Positions 52,569-61,901 of a stretch of DNA of 64,000 nt are shown here, one piece after another. The DNA is from Halorussus limi. GTDB lineage: Archaea; Halobacteriota; Halobacteria; Halobacteriales; Haladaptataceae. Every line of letters starts with the position of its first letter. The stretch's first letter is position 1. Made by a program: the position numbers and the translations under genes. Under the pieces are notes generated by a model. It had not been told where the DNA came from. It did no database searches and saw only the letters and a list, made by a program, of their open reading frames with translations. The stretch covers positions 1,550,001-1,614,000 of the forward strand of contig NZ_CP096659.1 in NCBI RefSeq assembly GCF_023238205.1. The letters run 5' to 3'.

Positions 52569-53950
52569 CACTCGAACGCCTCGCTGGCCTCGGCGTCGAG
52601 GTGGCAGGCCGACCGGTGGTTCTCGCCGACGGATTCGAGCGGCGGCACCTGCGACTCGCAGACCGACTCGTGGGGCGCGAGCGCACCGAGCGCGTCGTCC
52701 CACTCGCGGCGGGCGACGGCGTCGGCGGCGTCCCGAACTGCGCGCTCGGCGTCGGGCGGAATCTCGCTGAGGCGGTCGAAGTACGCCGCGACGAGGTCGT
52801 CGGGCGAGCGGCCGGGGTCGAGGTCCCGCGCCTCCACGTCGTCGCGGAACGCCGCGAACTCGGCGTACCCCTCGTCGGTGAACCCTTCGGGGACTATGAA
52901 CGCCGGACAGCGCGTGTGGAACTTACACCCGGAGGGCGGGTTCGTCGGACTCGGCACGTCGCCCGCCAGTTCGGCGACGACCCCCGACGAGTCGGGGTCG
53001 GGGTTCGGCACCGCGTCGAGCAGCGAACGGGTGTACGGGTGGTGGGGTTCGGTGAACAGTCGCTCGGTCGGGCCGGTCTCCACGAAGTCGCCGACGTACA
53101 TCACCGACACGCGGTCGGCCATGTTCCGGATGACCCCGAGGTCGTGGGTGATGAACAGGTAGGTCAGGCCGAACTTCTCCTGCAGGTCGTCCATCAGGCT
53201 GAGAATCTGGGCCTGCACGGACATGTCGAGTCCGCTGACCGGTTCGTCGGCGATGACGAGGTCGGGGTTGATGCTGAGCGCCCGCGCGAGGTTGACGCGC
53301 TGGCGCTGGCCGCCCGAGAACTCGTGGGGGTAGCGACCGTAGTAGTCGCCCTCCAGTCCGACCTGTTCGAGCAGTTCGACCGCGCGGTCCTTCCGGTCGG
53401 CCTTCGACCACCCCGCGGCCTCCAGCGGGTCGGCGATGATTTCGCCGACCTTCCGGCGCGGGTTCAGACTGCTCATCGGGTCCTGAAACACCATCTGGAC
53501 GTTCTCGCGGAACCACCGCTCGTCCTCGCTGTCGAAGTTCGTCACGTCCCGGCCGTCGAACCGGATGGTCCCGTCGGTCGGTTCTTCGAGGCCGACGACG
53601 GTCCGGGCGAGCGTGGACTTGCCGCATCCCGACTCGCCGACGACGCCCAGCGTCTCGCCGGGGTAGAGTTCGAAGTCCACGCCGTCGACGGCCTTCACGC
53701 TCGAATCGTCGAACCCGAACGGGAGGCCGCCGCGGTCGGACCTGAACAGGTTGACGAACGCATCCCGCGGGGAACCGCTGAACTGACGGAGCGTCTCCTG
53801 CTCGCGGAACTGGCGGAAAACTTCCCCATCGCGGTCGAGTTTGATGGAGTCGAGGAACCCCGAGTTGACCGGGAAGTGAGTCTTCAGTCCCTCGACGCTC
53901 AGGAGCGGTTGGTCGGCGTCCTTCCGGCGGCGCTCGACGGTCGAACTCAT
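52565..53950 (-). CDS. dppF: dipeptide/oligopeptide ABC transporter ATPase (DppF)
   Basis: A 461-residue ATPase: Walker [10 protein letters not shown] (105-113), signature SGGQRQR, Walker B LVIADEP, and the oligopeptide-specific C-terminal Cys motif [11 protein letters not shown], which binds an Fe-S cluster in this family. It is longer than usual. About 50 extra residues (30-82) sit before the conserved [16 protein letters not shown] strand, and there is an acidic C-terminal extension with a late Cys. It overlaps dppD by 4 nt and dacB by 4 nt. Confidence 0.9.
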   Translation of the reverse strand: MSSTVERRRKDADQPLLSVEGLKTHFPVNSGFLDSIKLDRDGEVFRQFREQETLRQFSGSPRDAFVNLFRSDRGGLPFGFDDSSVKAVDGVDFELYPGETLGVVGESGCGKSTLARTVVGLEEPTDGTIRFDGRDVTNFDSEDERWFRENVQMVFQDPMSSLNPRRKVGEIIADPLEAAGWSKADRKDRAVELLEQVGLEGDYYGRYPHEFSGGQRQRVNLARALSINPDLVIADEPVSGLDMSVQAQILSLMDDLQEKFGLTYLFITHDLGVIRNMADRVSVMYVGDFVETGPTERLFTEPHHPYTRSLLDAVPNPDPDSSGVVAELAGDVPSPTNPPSGCKFHTRCPAFIVPEGFTDEGYAEFAAFRDDVEARDLDPGRSPDDLVAAYFDRLSEIPPDAERAVRDAADAVARREWDDALGALAPHESVCESQVPPLESVGENHRSACHLDAEASEAFEW

Positions 53951-55005
53951 CGTTCACCTCCGAGTCCGCCGTCGGTCCGTCCTCGTCTGCCCGCTCCGCC
54001 GGTCCCGCCCGTCTCGTGGAGCCTCGGGTCGCCGTCGCCGCCCTCGCCGTAGAGCAGACACGACACCTCGTGGTCCGGGCCGACCTCGTAGCTCCCGGGT
54101 TCGACCTCGGCGCAGTCCTCGAACGCGGCCGGACACCGGGTCCGGTAGCGACACCCCGACGGCGGGTCGATGGCGCTCGGCATCGACCCCTCGATGGGGT
54201 CTAACTCCTCGGTCCGCCGGTCGGCCGTCACCGTCGAGCGGAGCAGCGCCTGCGTGTAGGGATGCTTGGGGTTGCGGTACAACTCCTCGTAGGGCGCGTT
54301 CTCGGCGACTTCGCCGAGGTACATCACGGACACCCGGTCGCACACCTCGCGGACGACCCCGAGGTCGTGGGTCACGTATATCATGCTCGTGTCGTACTCC
54401 GTCTGGATGTCGTTGAACAGGTCGAGAATCTGGGCCTGAATCGTCACGTCGAGCGCCGTCGTGGGTTCGTCGGCGATGATGAGGTCGGGTTCGCACGACA
54501 GCGCCATCGCGATGATGGCGCGCTGTTGCATCCCGCCCGAGAACTCGTGGGGGTACTGGTCGGCCCGTTCGGCCGGGTCGGGGATGCCCACGTCGTCGAG
54601 CAGTTCGACGGTTCGGTCCCACGCCTCCGCCTCGGTCACGTCGCGGTGGTGTTCGATGATTTCCGAAATCTGGCTCCCGACGGTGAAGACGGGGTTGAGC
54701 GCCGACATGGGGTCCTGGAAGATGAACGAAATCTCCTCGCCCCGGACCTGATTGCGGAGTTCGGTCTCCGAGTAGTCGAGCAGTTCTTCGCCCTTGAACC
54801 GAATCGACCCGTCCACGATGTGGCCGGGCGGCCGGACGAGGCCGAGCAGACTCTGGACGGCGACCGACTTGCCCGCGCCGCTCTCGCCGACCAGTCCGAG
54901 CGTCTCGCCCCGCTCGATTTCGAAGCTGATGCCGTCGACCGCCTGCACGATGCCCTCCTCGGTGTAGAAGTACGTCGTCAGGTCCTCGACTTCGAGCAGC
55001 GCCAT
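53947..55005 (-). CDS. dppD: dipeptide/oligopeptide ABC transporter ATPase (DppD)
   Basis: A 352-residue ATPase with Walker A GESGAGKS (40-47), SGGMQQR signature, Walker B LIIADEPT, and the family-specific C-terminal Cys motif PSGCRYRTRCP (about 289-299). A low-complexity acidic/Arg-Gly tail ends it. It forms the ATPase heterodimer with DppF. Its ATG overlaps the dppC stop by one base, and its own stop overlaps the dppF start, so all subunits are translated together. Confidence 0.9.
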   Translation of the reverse strand: MALLEVEDLTTYFYTEEGIVQAVDGISFEIERGETLGLVGESGAGKSVAVQSLLGLVRPPGHIVDGSIRFKGEELLDYSETELRNQVRGEEISFIFQDPMSALNPVFTVGSQISEIIEHHRDVTEAEAWDRTVELLDDVGIPDPAERADQYPHEFSGGMQQRAIIAMALSCEPDLIIADEPTTALDVTIQAQILDLFNDIQTEYDTSMIYVTHDLGVVREVCDRVSVMYLGEVAENAPYEELYRNPKHPYTQALLRSTVTADRRTEELDPIEGSMPSAIDPPSGCRYRTRCPAAFEDCAEVEPGSYEVGPDHEVSCLLYGEGGDGDPRLHETGGTGGAGRRGRTDGGLGGER

Positions 55006-56054
55006 CAGTCGTCACCTCCGCCCTGCGGGTCGGGACCCGGACCGGCGTCGGTCGGGTCGCCGTTCGGAGTCGGGTGGGCCGGGGCGTCGGGTTCGGTGGT
55101 CCCCGGCATCGGCAGGTCGTCCTCGTCGTAAGGCTGGCGGAGCGTCGTCTTGGGGTCCATCGCGTCGCGCAGGCCGTCGCCGAGCATGTTGAACCCCATC
55201 ACGGTCAGGAATATCATCAGGCCGGGGAAGACGGCGACCCACGGCGCGATTATCATGGCCTGCTGTGCGTCGTTCAGCATTCGGCCCCACGACGCGGTCG
55301 GCGGTTGGACGCCGAACCCGAGGAACGACAGCGCGGCCGCGCCGATGATGACGCTGCCCATCGAGAGGGTCGCCTGCACCAGCACCGCGGCGAAGCCGTT
55401 CGGCACGATTTCCCGGAGCAGAATCTTGTGGGTCGGCAGGCCCGCCGCGCGGGCCGCGTCGACGTACTCCTCCTCGCGTATCGACAGCACCTCCGAGCGC
55501 ATCACCCGGGCGTACGCCGGGATGCCGATGATGCCGTAGGCCAGAAACAGATTGTAGATGCTCGCGCCGAAGATGGCCATGAAGGTCATCGCCAGCACGA
55601 GGCCCGGAATCGAGTACAGCACTTCCACGAGGCGCATCAGCACGTCGTCGGTGTAGCCCCCGCTGTAGGCCGCGAACGACCCGACGAGAACGCCGCCGAC
55701 GAACGAGATGCCGACCGCGACGACGCCGATGGCGAGCGCGATGCGGCTCCCGTAGATGATGCGGGCCAGCACGTCGCGGCCGAACTGGTCGGTGCCCATC
55801 GGGTGTTCGAGCGACGGCGGCGCGTAGGCGTTTATCTGGTCCATCGCGTGGGGGTCGGCGACCAGCGTCGTGATGAGCGCCTTGTCGAGCAGGAGCTTGT
55901 CGACGGTCGAGAGTATCGCCAGCACGACGAGCGTCCCGACGATGAAACCGCCCGCGAGCGCGGTCGGACTGTGCCGGAGTTCCTTGAGTGTCGATACGAC
56001 GCCGCTCTCGGTCTCGAAGTCCGCACTGGAGACGGTGGTACTTGACGAACTCAT
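55005..56054 (-). CDS. dppC: dipeptide/oligopeptide ABC transporter permease (DppC)
   Basis: A 349-residue permease with six transmembrane segments: N-terminal helix at about 32-52, the BPD domain (LAIGVVAVGISFVGGVLVG to GLMIFLTVMGFNMLGDGLRDAMDP), the EAA loop VDAARAAGLPTHKILLREIVPNG (about 205-227) and GTDQFGRDVLARIIYGSRIAL, typical of DppC/OppC. The C-terminus is a long Pro/Asp/Gly tail of about 30 residues. It starts 1 nt after the dppB stop. Confidence 0.9.
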   Translation of the reverse strand: MSSSSTTVSSADFETESGVVSTLKELRHSPTALAGGFIVGTLVVLAILSTVDKLLLDKALITTLVADPHAMDQINAYAPPSLEHPMGTDQFGRDVLARIIYGSRIALAIGVVAVGISFVGGVLVGSFAAYSGGYTDDVLMRLVEVLYSIPGLVLAMTFMAIFGASIYNLFLAYGIIGIPAYARVMRSEVLSIREEEYVDAARAAGLPTHKILLREIVPNGFAAVLVQATLSMGSVIIGAAALSFLGFGVQPPTASWGRMLNDAQQAMIIAPWVAVFPGLMIFLTVMGFNMLGDGLRDAMDPKTTLRQPYDEDDLPMPGTTEPDAPAHPTPNGDPTDAGPGPDPQGGGDD

Positions 56055-56055
56055 G

Positions 56056-57006
56056 TTAATCGTACCTGATTCGGGGGTCGATGTAGGCGTACGCGAGGTC
56101 GGTCAACAGCACGCCGGTCAGGAACAGGATGGCGAAGAAGATGTTCAGTCCGATGATGACGCCATAGTCCTGATTCAGCAGGGCGTTGTAACCGAGTCGC
56201 CCCATGCCGGGGATGGCGAAGATGGACTCCACGATGACGCTCCCGTCGAGCAGGAACGACAGTTGGAGGCCGATGATGGTGACGAGGGGCAACAGCGCGT
56301 TCCGGAAAGCGTGCCGGAGCAGGATGGTCCGCTCGGGCAACCCGTAGGCCCGCGCCGTCTCGACGTAGTCCTTCGACAGTTCCTCGACCATGCTGGACCG
56401 TGTCATCCGCATCAGGGTCGCGGTCTGGGCCGTGGCGAGCGTGATGATGGGTAGCACGAGGTGCTTGGCCGCGGCTATCGGGTCCTCGAAGGGCGAGACG
56501 TACCCGGACGCCGGGAGCATCTTGAACTCGAGGGCGAACACGAAGATGAGCATCAGGCCGAGCCAGAAGTTCGGCGTCGAGAGGCCCGCGAGGCCGACGA
56601 ACCGCGAGACGTGGTCGCCCATCTGGTTGTGCTTGGCGGCCGAGTAGACGCCCAACAGCAGGGCCGTCGGGAGCGCGATGACGTACGACAGGCCCATCAG
56701 TATGACCGTCGGTCCCATTCGCTCGAGCATGAGGCCGGTCACGGGCCGCTTTCGCATGAACGACTCGCCGAGGTCGAAGTGGAGGAGTCGCCAGAGGTAA
56801 TCGAGGTACTGCTTCCAGAGCGGTTGGTCGAAGCCGTACCGCCGTATCAGTTCGTCCGCGAGGGCCTGACTCGGATTCAGGCCGAGGTATATCCGAACGG
56901 GGTTGCCCGGCAGGGCGTGGACCATCACGAACGTGAGGGTGAACACGCCCAGCAGGACCGGGATTATCTGGAGTATCCGTCGAATCGTGTATCTGTATAG
57001 GCTCAT
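56056..57006 (-). CDS. dppB: dipeptide/oligopeptide ABC transporter permease (DppB)
   Basis: A 316-residue permease with six transmembrane helices: MSLYRYTIRRILQIIPVLLGVFTLTFVMVHALPGNPV, the periplasmic-side LGLNPSQALADELIRRYGFDQPLWKQYLDYLWRLLHFDLGESF, the EAA loop YVETARAYGLPERTILLRHAFRNALLP and the ending RIRYD. This fits DppB, partner of DppC. First membrane gene after dppA, separated by an 82-nt gap, with dppC directly following. Confidence 0.9.
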   Translation of the reverse strand: MSLYRYTIRRILQIIPVLLGVFTLTFVMVHALPGNPVRIYLGLNPSQALADELIRRYGFDQPLWKQYLDYLWRLLHFDLGESFMRKRPVTGLMLERMGPTVILMGLSYVIALPTALLLGVYSAAKHNQMGDHVSRFVGLAGLSTPNFWLGLMLIFVFALEFKMLPASGYVSPFEDPIAAAKHLVLPIITLATAQTATLMRMTRSSMVEELSKDYVETARAYGLPERTILLRHAFRNALLPLVTIIGLQLSFLLDGSVIVESIFAIPGMGRLGYNALLNQDYGVIIGLNIFFAILFLTGVLLTDLAYAYIDPRIRYD

Positions 57007-57088
57007 CTTTGGCGTAGCGTCCGACGTGAGCGACTCATTGTCATTTGGTAACTATAATCGTACTGGATGCGGAACCGGGAGGGGACCG

Positions 57089-58813
57089 CTACTTCTGGAG
57101 GTAGGCGTTCGACCACTCGTTACAGAGCGGCTGCTGGGCGAACGCGCTCGGTTCGTAGTCCTTCACGTCCTTGCTCCACCCGGTGACGGCCTGCTCCGAG
57201 AACACCGGGATGTGGGGGTACAGCGACTGCCACGTCTCGGCGGCGTCGATGTAGAGTTTCTTGCGCTCGGCCCTGTCGGTCGTCCGCCGGGCGTCCCGAA
57301 TCTTCTTGTCCACCTGTTTGAGTTGGTCGCTGTCCTGGGACTTGTAGAGGTACCCGGCCGAGGCGTTGCCGACCACGCCGTCGCTCAGGCCGCCCTCGTC
57401 GTTGCGCATGTCGCGGAACAGGTAGTAGTAGAACCCGTCGGGGTCCTGTCCGCCCGACCAGCCGTAGATGTTCACGTCGAACTCGCCGGAGTCGAGTTCG
57501 TTGAGCCACTGGCCGATGGTGACCTCGCGGACCTCCGACTTGATGCCGACCTTCTTCAACTCGTTCTGGAGGATGATGGCCATGTTCTTGAACTTCGAAC
57601 TGGCCAGCGACGAGATTTTGAGCGTCTTGTCCATCCCGCCGCCGTAGCCCGCCTCCTTCAGGAGCTGTTTGGCCTTCTGGTGGTCCTTGGCCGGGTAGTA
57701 CTTCTCCTTCCACTCCTGCCACGGGAACTCCCACGACTTGTTGACCTCGGTGGGCATGAACCCGTACGCGCGCTTGCCGAGTTGGCCCTTCGTGGACTTC
57801 AGCATCTTGTCGTAGTCGACGAGGTACTGCATCGCCTCCCGGACTTTCACGTCGTCGAACGGCTTGCGCATCGAGTTGAAGATTAGGCCGTTGTAGTCGA
57901 ACTGCGAGATGCGCTTCATGTTGATGCTCGACTCCGACTTGGCCTTCCCGATGAGGTTCTTGGGCACGGTGGCCTGGTGAACGCCGCCGGAGGCCAGTTC
58001 CACGAACTGGACCTGCGGCTTGGGGATGACTCGCTTCTTTATCTTCCCGAGGTTCGGCTTCTTCAGGAAGTAGTCGGCGTTGCGCGTCAGGTCGATGTGC
58101 GACGACGAGACGTGCTTCTCGAACGCGAACGGCCCGGTGCCGACCGGCTTCTGGCCGAACTTCTTCGGGCCCTGCTTCTCGGCGACGCTCTTGGGGACGA
58201 TGCCCGCGTTCATCCCCGACAGCACGAGTTGGAACAGCGCGAACGGGTACTTCAGGTTGAACGTCGCCTCGTACTTGCCCGACGCCTCGACGCTGTCCAC
58301 GAAGTTGAGGTTCGCCCTGTTCGGCGACTTGTTCTCGGGGTCGAGCGTCCAGTTGATCGAGTAGGCCACGTCCTCGGCCGTGAGTTCGTCGCCGTTGTGG
58401 AACTTGACGCCCTCCTTGAGCGGGATGACGAACGTCGTCTCGTCCTGCTGTTTCGGCTGCTCGCTGGCGAGGTGGGGAACGAACTTCTTCCCGTCGGGAC
58501 TCGGGAGGTAGAGCGTGTCGAAGATGTAGTGGAGGAAGCTGTTCACCCACGCGAGTTCGTTCATCCGCGGGTCGAGCGTGGTGGCGTCCTCGGCCGTCGT
58601 CCCGATGAACGTGCCGCCGCCCTGCACGTTCTGTTGCTGTTCCTCGGTCGTTTCGCCGCCGCCCATCGACTCCGTGGTCGTGCCACCGCCGCCGGTGGTC
58701 GTGCCTTGGCCGTCGTTGTTGCCGCCGGCACAGCCGGCGAGCATGCTACCACCCAACAGACCCGAAGTCGCCAGGAAGCGACGCCGGTCGAATTTCGTGT
58801 GTTCGTCGGTCAT
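57089..58813 (-). CDS. dppA: dipeptide/oligopeptide-binding lipoprotein (DppA/OppA type)
   Basis: A 574-residue extracellular solute-binding protein (SBP_bac_5). Tat motif DRRRFLAT (9-16) and lipobox MLAGC (lipidated Cys28), then a Gly/Thr/Glu linker (29-65) and the peptide-binding fold (GTFIGTTAEDATTLDPRMNELAWV, FVIPLKEGVKFHNGDELTAEDVAYSINWTL). It captures peptides outside the membrane and delivers them to DppBC. First gene of dppABCDF-dacB. The Tat signal is the only secretion signal found in the cluster. Confidence 0.9.
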   Translation of the reverse strand: MTDEHTKFDRRRFLATSGLLGGSMLAGCAGGNNDGQGTTTGGGGTTTESMGGGETTEEQQQNVQGGGTFIGTTAEDATTLDPRMNELAWVNSFLHYIFDTLYLPSPDGKKFVPHLASEQPKQQDETTFVIPLKEGVKFHNGDELTAEDVAYSINWTLDPENKSPNRANLNFVDSVEASGKYEATFNLKYPFALFQLVLSGMNAGIVPKSVAEKQGPKKFGQKPVGTGPFAFEKHVSSSHIDLTRNADYFLKKPNLGKIKKRVIPKPQVQFVELASGGVHQATVPKNLIGKAKSESSINMKRISQFDYNGLIFNSMRKPFDDVKVREAMQYLVDYDKMLKSTKGQLGKRAYGFMPTEVNKSWEFPWQEWKEKYYPAKDHQKAKQLLKEAGYGGGMDKTLKISSLASSKFKNMAIILQNELKKVGIKSEVREVTIGQWLNELDSGEFDVNIYGWSGGQDPDGFYYYLFRDMRNDEGGLSDGVVGNASAGYLYKSQDSDQLKQVDKKIRDARRTTDRAERKKLYIDAAETWQSLYPHIPVFSEQAVTGWSKDVKDYEPSAFAQQPLCNEWSNAYLQK

Positions 58814-58891
58814 GATTATTAAGTACGGTCGGCTCGAACCGTGATAACGAATAGCAAGTCGAACGGGAGTAAATAAGTGAGCCCTATTATA
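58814..58891 (-). promoter_or_regulatory. promoter region of the dpp operon
   Basis: The 78 nt before dppA contain an AT-rich TATTATACTAG on the plus strand (58883-58893) that could serve as TATA region for the leftward operon, although it is rather far from the ATG. A closer AATAATC-type patch (58812-58818) adjoins the start. No clear operator repeat is seen. Confidence 0.35.
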
Positions 58892-59368
58892 CTAGTGCTC
58901 AGCCGATACTTCCACCGAAAGTTCGTCGTACGCTCCCCGCGCCCGCCAGTCCGGAACGGCGAGATAGCCCGTGAAATCGACTCTTCCGGGGTACGCGACC
59001 CACCGGTCGCCGTCGTCGCCCCGGCGTCGAATCCGACCGTCCCACGTCGCCTCGAACGTCCGTCGCTCGCCGCCGCTCAAGACGGTCGCCCGGGTCGCCT
59101 CGGGGGGTTCGAGGCCGCGCTCGTCGGCCTCCGGCACGTCGTCGACCCGCCAGCCCCAGACCCGACTGGTCGGGTGCGTGACCCGAACCGCCACCGGGAG
59201 TCGATTTTTGACCGCGACCACGAACCGCGCCGGTTCGCCGACCGTCACGGTGTCGGGTCCGCGGACCGCGACCGAGAGCGCGCGAACCGCGAGCGACTGG
59301 GGGACGAGTCCGGCGAACCGCCCGGTGCTACCGCCGTCGCCGTCGTCGGAGACTGAAAACTGCCGCAT
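58892..59368 (-). CDS. hypothetical single-domain beta protein
   Basis: A 158-residue acidic protein. The middle (VRGPDTVTVGEPARFVVAVKNRLPVAVRVTHPTSRVWGWRVDDV, about 36-79) and the late GERRTFEATWDG resemble an Ig-like beta-sandwich of the BsuPI/intracellular proteinase-inhibitor type, but this is only a pattern resemblance. No signal peptide. It lies between dppA and lysA on the same strand, 78 nt before dppA, so it may belong to the same operon. Function unknown. Confidence 0.6.
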   Translation of the reverse strand: MRQFSVSDDGDGGSTGRFAGLVPQSLAVRALSVAVRGPDTVTVGEPARFVVAVKNRLPVAVRVTHPTSRVWGWRVDDVPEADERGLEPPEATRATVLSGGERRTFEATWDGRIRRRGDDGDRWVAYPGRVDFTGYLAVPDWRARGAYDELSVEVSAEH

Positions 59369-59394
59369 TCGTCCGGAGGGTCGGACCGGGCCGA

Positions 59395-60690
59395 CTAATT
59401 TGTTCGCCCCGCCGACGCCTCCTCGTCGGTCAGGTCGCCGGGGATGCGGTCGTTGCCCAGCACGTCCTCGCAGGTCTCGCGCGCTCGAATCGTCTCGACG
59501 TCGCCCGACTCCCGGACCAGCGCGACCGGGGGTTTCGGTTCGGCGTTGGTGTGACTCGCGCTCCCGAGCGAGTAGGCTCCGATGCGGTCCACCGCCAGCA
59601 CGTCGCCGCGGTCGAGTTCCGGGAGGTTCACGTCCTCCTGAATCACGTCGCCGGTGTAGCAGAGCGGCCCCGCGACGTGGTACTTCTGGGACGCATTGGC
59701 CTCCGAGAGCGCGTAAATCGGGTAGGGCCAGTACGAAGAGACCGCGTTCGTCCCGGCGTCCAGCACCGCGAACGAGGCGTGGGGCGTCTCCTTCACGACG
59801 CCGACCTCGGCCAGCAGGGTGCCGGCGTTACCCACGAGACGGCGGCCGGGTTCGACGCAGAGGGTCGGTTCCGAGAGGTCGCGGTCGGCCGCCGCGCTCC
59901 GCACGGCGTCGGCCATGCTCGCCACGATGGTCTCGGTGTCGGGCACCTCCTCGTCGTAGGGGACCGGGAACCCGCCGCCGAGGTCCAGCACCTCGATTTC
60001 GACGCCGGTCGCGTCGCGCACGTCGGCCGCGAACGAGAGCATCTCGCGGGCCGCGACCTCGTAGGGTTCGACGCCCCGAATCTGGCTCCCGACGTGCAAC
60101 TGGACCCCGACGAGTTCGACGCCGTCGGCCGCGACCGCCTCCTCGGCGACCGACAGCGCCCGGCCCGACTCGATGTCGAGACCGAACTTGCTCTCGCGGG
60201 TGGCGGTCGCCACCTCGGGGTGGGTCGGCACCTCCATCGCCGGGTTCCCGCGAATCAGCACCTCGGCCTCGGTGTCGGTCCGGGCGGTCGCCTCCCGAAT
60301 CTTCGCCAGTTCCTGTTCGTTGTCCACGAGGAACCGCTCGACGCCGAGGTCGAGCGCGCGTTCCACGTCCTCGACGGGTCGGTTCATCCCGGTCAACAGC
60401 ACGTCCTCGGCGTCGAATCCGGCGGCCTGCGTGGCCGAGAGTTCGCACCGGGCGTAGGCCTCGGCGTGACAGCCTTCGTCGCGCAGGACCGACAGCACGC
60501 CGAGGTTGTAGTTGGCCTTGACCGCGAAGTGAATGGTGGAGTCGGGGTAGTGGTCGTTGAGCGCCGCCCGGACCGCTCGGTAGTTGCGCCGCAGGTCTTC
60601 CTCGAAGAAGGCGTACACCGGGGTGTCGAACGCCTCGAACAGCGCGTCCCGGTGGTCGAGCAGTCGGGCTTTGCGTGCCGCTAAGTCCAT
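59395..60690 (-). CDS. lysA: diaminopimelate decarboxylase-type PLP enzyme (LysA)
   Basis: A 431-residue fold-type III PLP decarboxylase. PLP-lysine Lys58 (HFAVKANYN), LHVGSQI (His-Gly-Ser, about 198-204), GGGFPVPY (phosphate loop), CVEPGRRLVGNAG (Glu-Pro-Gly-Arg), the second-subunit Cys in CYTGDVIQED and Tyr in GAYSLGSASHTN. These fit meso-diaminopimelate decarboxylase, giving L-lysine and CO2. Ornithine or other diamino-acid decarboxylases of the family are alternatives. No dap biosynthesis genes are nearby; the peptide-salvage neighbours suggest it handles imported diaminopimelate. ATG at 60690 by homology. Confidence 0.8.
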   Translation of the reverse strand: MDLAARKARLLDHRDALFEAFDTPVYAFFEEDLRRNYRAVRAALNDHYPDSTIHFAVKANYNLGVLSVLRDEGCHAEAYARCELSATQAAGFDAEDVLLTGMNRPVEDVERALDLGVERFLVDNEQELAKIREATARTDTEAEVLIRGNPAMEVPTHPEVATATRESKFGLDIESGRALSVAEEAVAADGVELVGVQLHVGSQIRGVEPYEVAAREMLSFAADVRDATGVEIEVLDLGGGFPVPYDEEVPDTETIVASMADAVRSAAADRDLSEPTLCVEPGRRLVGNAGTLLAEVGVVKETPHASFAVLDAGTNAVSSYWPYPIYALSEANASQKYHVAGPLCYTGDVIQEDVNLPELDRGDVLAVDRIGAYSLGSASHTNAEPKPPVALVRESGDVETIRARETCEDVLGNDRIPGDLTDEEASAGRTN

Positions 60691-60818
60691 ACACGGTGGA
60701 GGGAAAACGACGACAAAAGCTATCGACCTAGCATGCGGGGGTGGAAATCGAGGCGAACCCGGAGGCGGTTCGCCGGGGGACCGAGAAGTTATCAGGCCGG
60801 ACTGTGAGAACTCTGCGC

Positions 60819-61901
60819 ATGGTCGAACGCTCCGTCCGCTTCGAGGACCTCGAAACACTCGTCGCGGCGCGCGGCCCGCCGGGGGGCGAGTACCCCGTCG
60901 CGGACGCCTTCGCCGAACTGGTCGAACCGCACGTCGACTCGGTGACCCACGACGAGATGGGCAACGTAATCGCAACGAGCGAGGGGTCGGACCCCGACGC
61001 GCCCGAAATCGCGCTCGCGGCCCACACCGACGAACTCGCCGTTCTCGTCGACGACGTGACCGACGACGGCTTTCTGGAGTACCGGATGCTCGGGGGCCAC
61101 TACAAGGGGAACTTCCCCGGCCAGCGCGTCCGGGTCGGTCCGGACGGCGTCCTCGGCGTCGTCGGCCCGAAGTCCCGACACTACATGTCCGGCGACGAGA
61201 AGGAGTCGCTGGCCGAGGACCTCGTCGTGGACGTGGGCGCGAGCAGTCGCGCCGAGGTCGAGGCGCTGAACGTCGAACCCGGCGACCACGCGACGTGGGA
61301 CCGCGAGGTGGCCGAACTCGCCGGAGACCGCGTCACGGGCCGGGCGCTCGACGACCGCCTCGCGCTCGCGGTGCTTCTGGGCGCGGCGCGCGCCGCCGAC
61401 ACCGACGCCACGGTCCACTACGTCGCCACGGTGCAGGAGGAGGTCGGTCTCCGGGGCGCGCGGGCGACCGGGTTCTCGATAGACCCCGACGTGGCGGTCG
61501 CGGTCGAGATATTCCCGGCCGACGACTACCCCGCGGGCGGCGACGACGGACCGGGGGTCGCGCTCGGCGAGGGCCCCGTGGTGGAGTTCGGCGACGGCAC
61601 CTCCGAGTACATGTTCGGCGGCGTGCTGGTCGACCGACAGACCCGCTCGTGGCTCGAAACCGCCGGAGAGTCGGCCGACGCGTCGCTCCAGCACGCCGTG
61701 ATGGTCGGGGGAACCACCGACGCCACCGAGTTCCAGCAGGTCCGGGGCGGGCGACACGCGGGGGCCATCGCGGTCCCGTGTCGCTACACGCACTCGCCGG
61801 TCGAGACGGTGTCGCTCGCGGACGCCCACGAGACGGTCGCCGTCCTCTCCGAGGCCCTCGAAACGCCGTTCCCGTCCCGCGACGAGGTCCGGTGGGGATG
61901 A
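60819..61901 (+). CDS. M42-family metallo-aminopeptidase
   Basis: A 360-residue dinuclear zinc/cobalt aminopeptidase. Metal and catalytic residues are visible: His in AAHTDELAV, Asp in GRALDDRLAL, Glu pair in QEEVGLRGA, and His in RYTHSPVE. The PDZ-like insert of M42 (about 75-165; FPGQRVRVGPDGVLGVVG) builds the tetrahedral TET particle. It removes N-terminal residues from short peptides. It overlaps the beta-lactamase-fold gene by 4 nt (ATGA), forming a two-gene operon divergent from lysA. ATG at 60819 by homology. Confidence 0.9.
   Translation: MVERSVRFEDLETLVAARGPPGGEYPVADAFAELVEPHVDSVTHDEMGNVIATSEGSDPDAPEIALAAHTDELAVLVDDVTDDGFLEYRMLGGHYKGNFPGQRVRVGPDGVLGVVGPKSRHYMSGDEKESLAEDLVVDVGASSRAEVEALNVEPGDHATWDREVAELAGDRVTGRALDDRLALAVLLGAARAADTDATVHYVATVQEEVGLRGARATGFSIDPDVAVAVEIFPADDYPAGGDDGPGVALGEGPVVEFGDGTSEYMFGGVLVDRQTRSWLETAGESADASLQHAVMVGGTTDATEFQQVRGGRHAGAIAVPCRYTHSPVETVSLADAHETVAVLSEALETPFPSRDEVRWG

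Noticed and set aside
51114-53162. 682-residue plus-strand frame across dacB and dppF
   Set aside because: It is the antisense of two motif-complete genes; composition is not halophilic (too basic).
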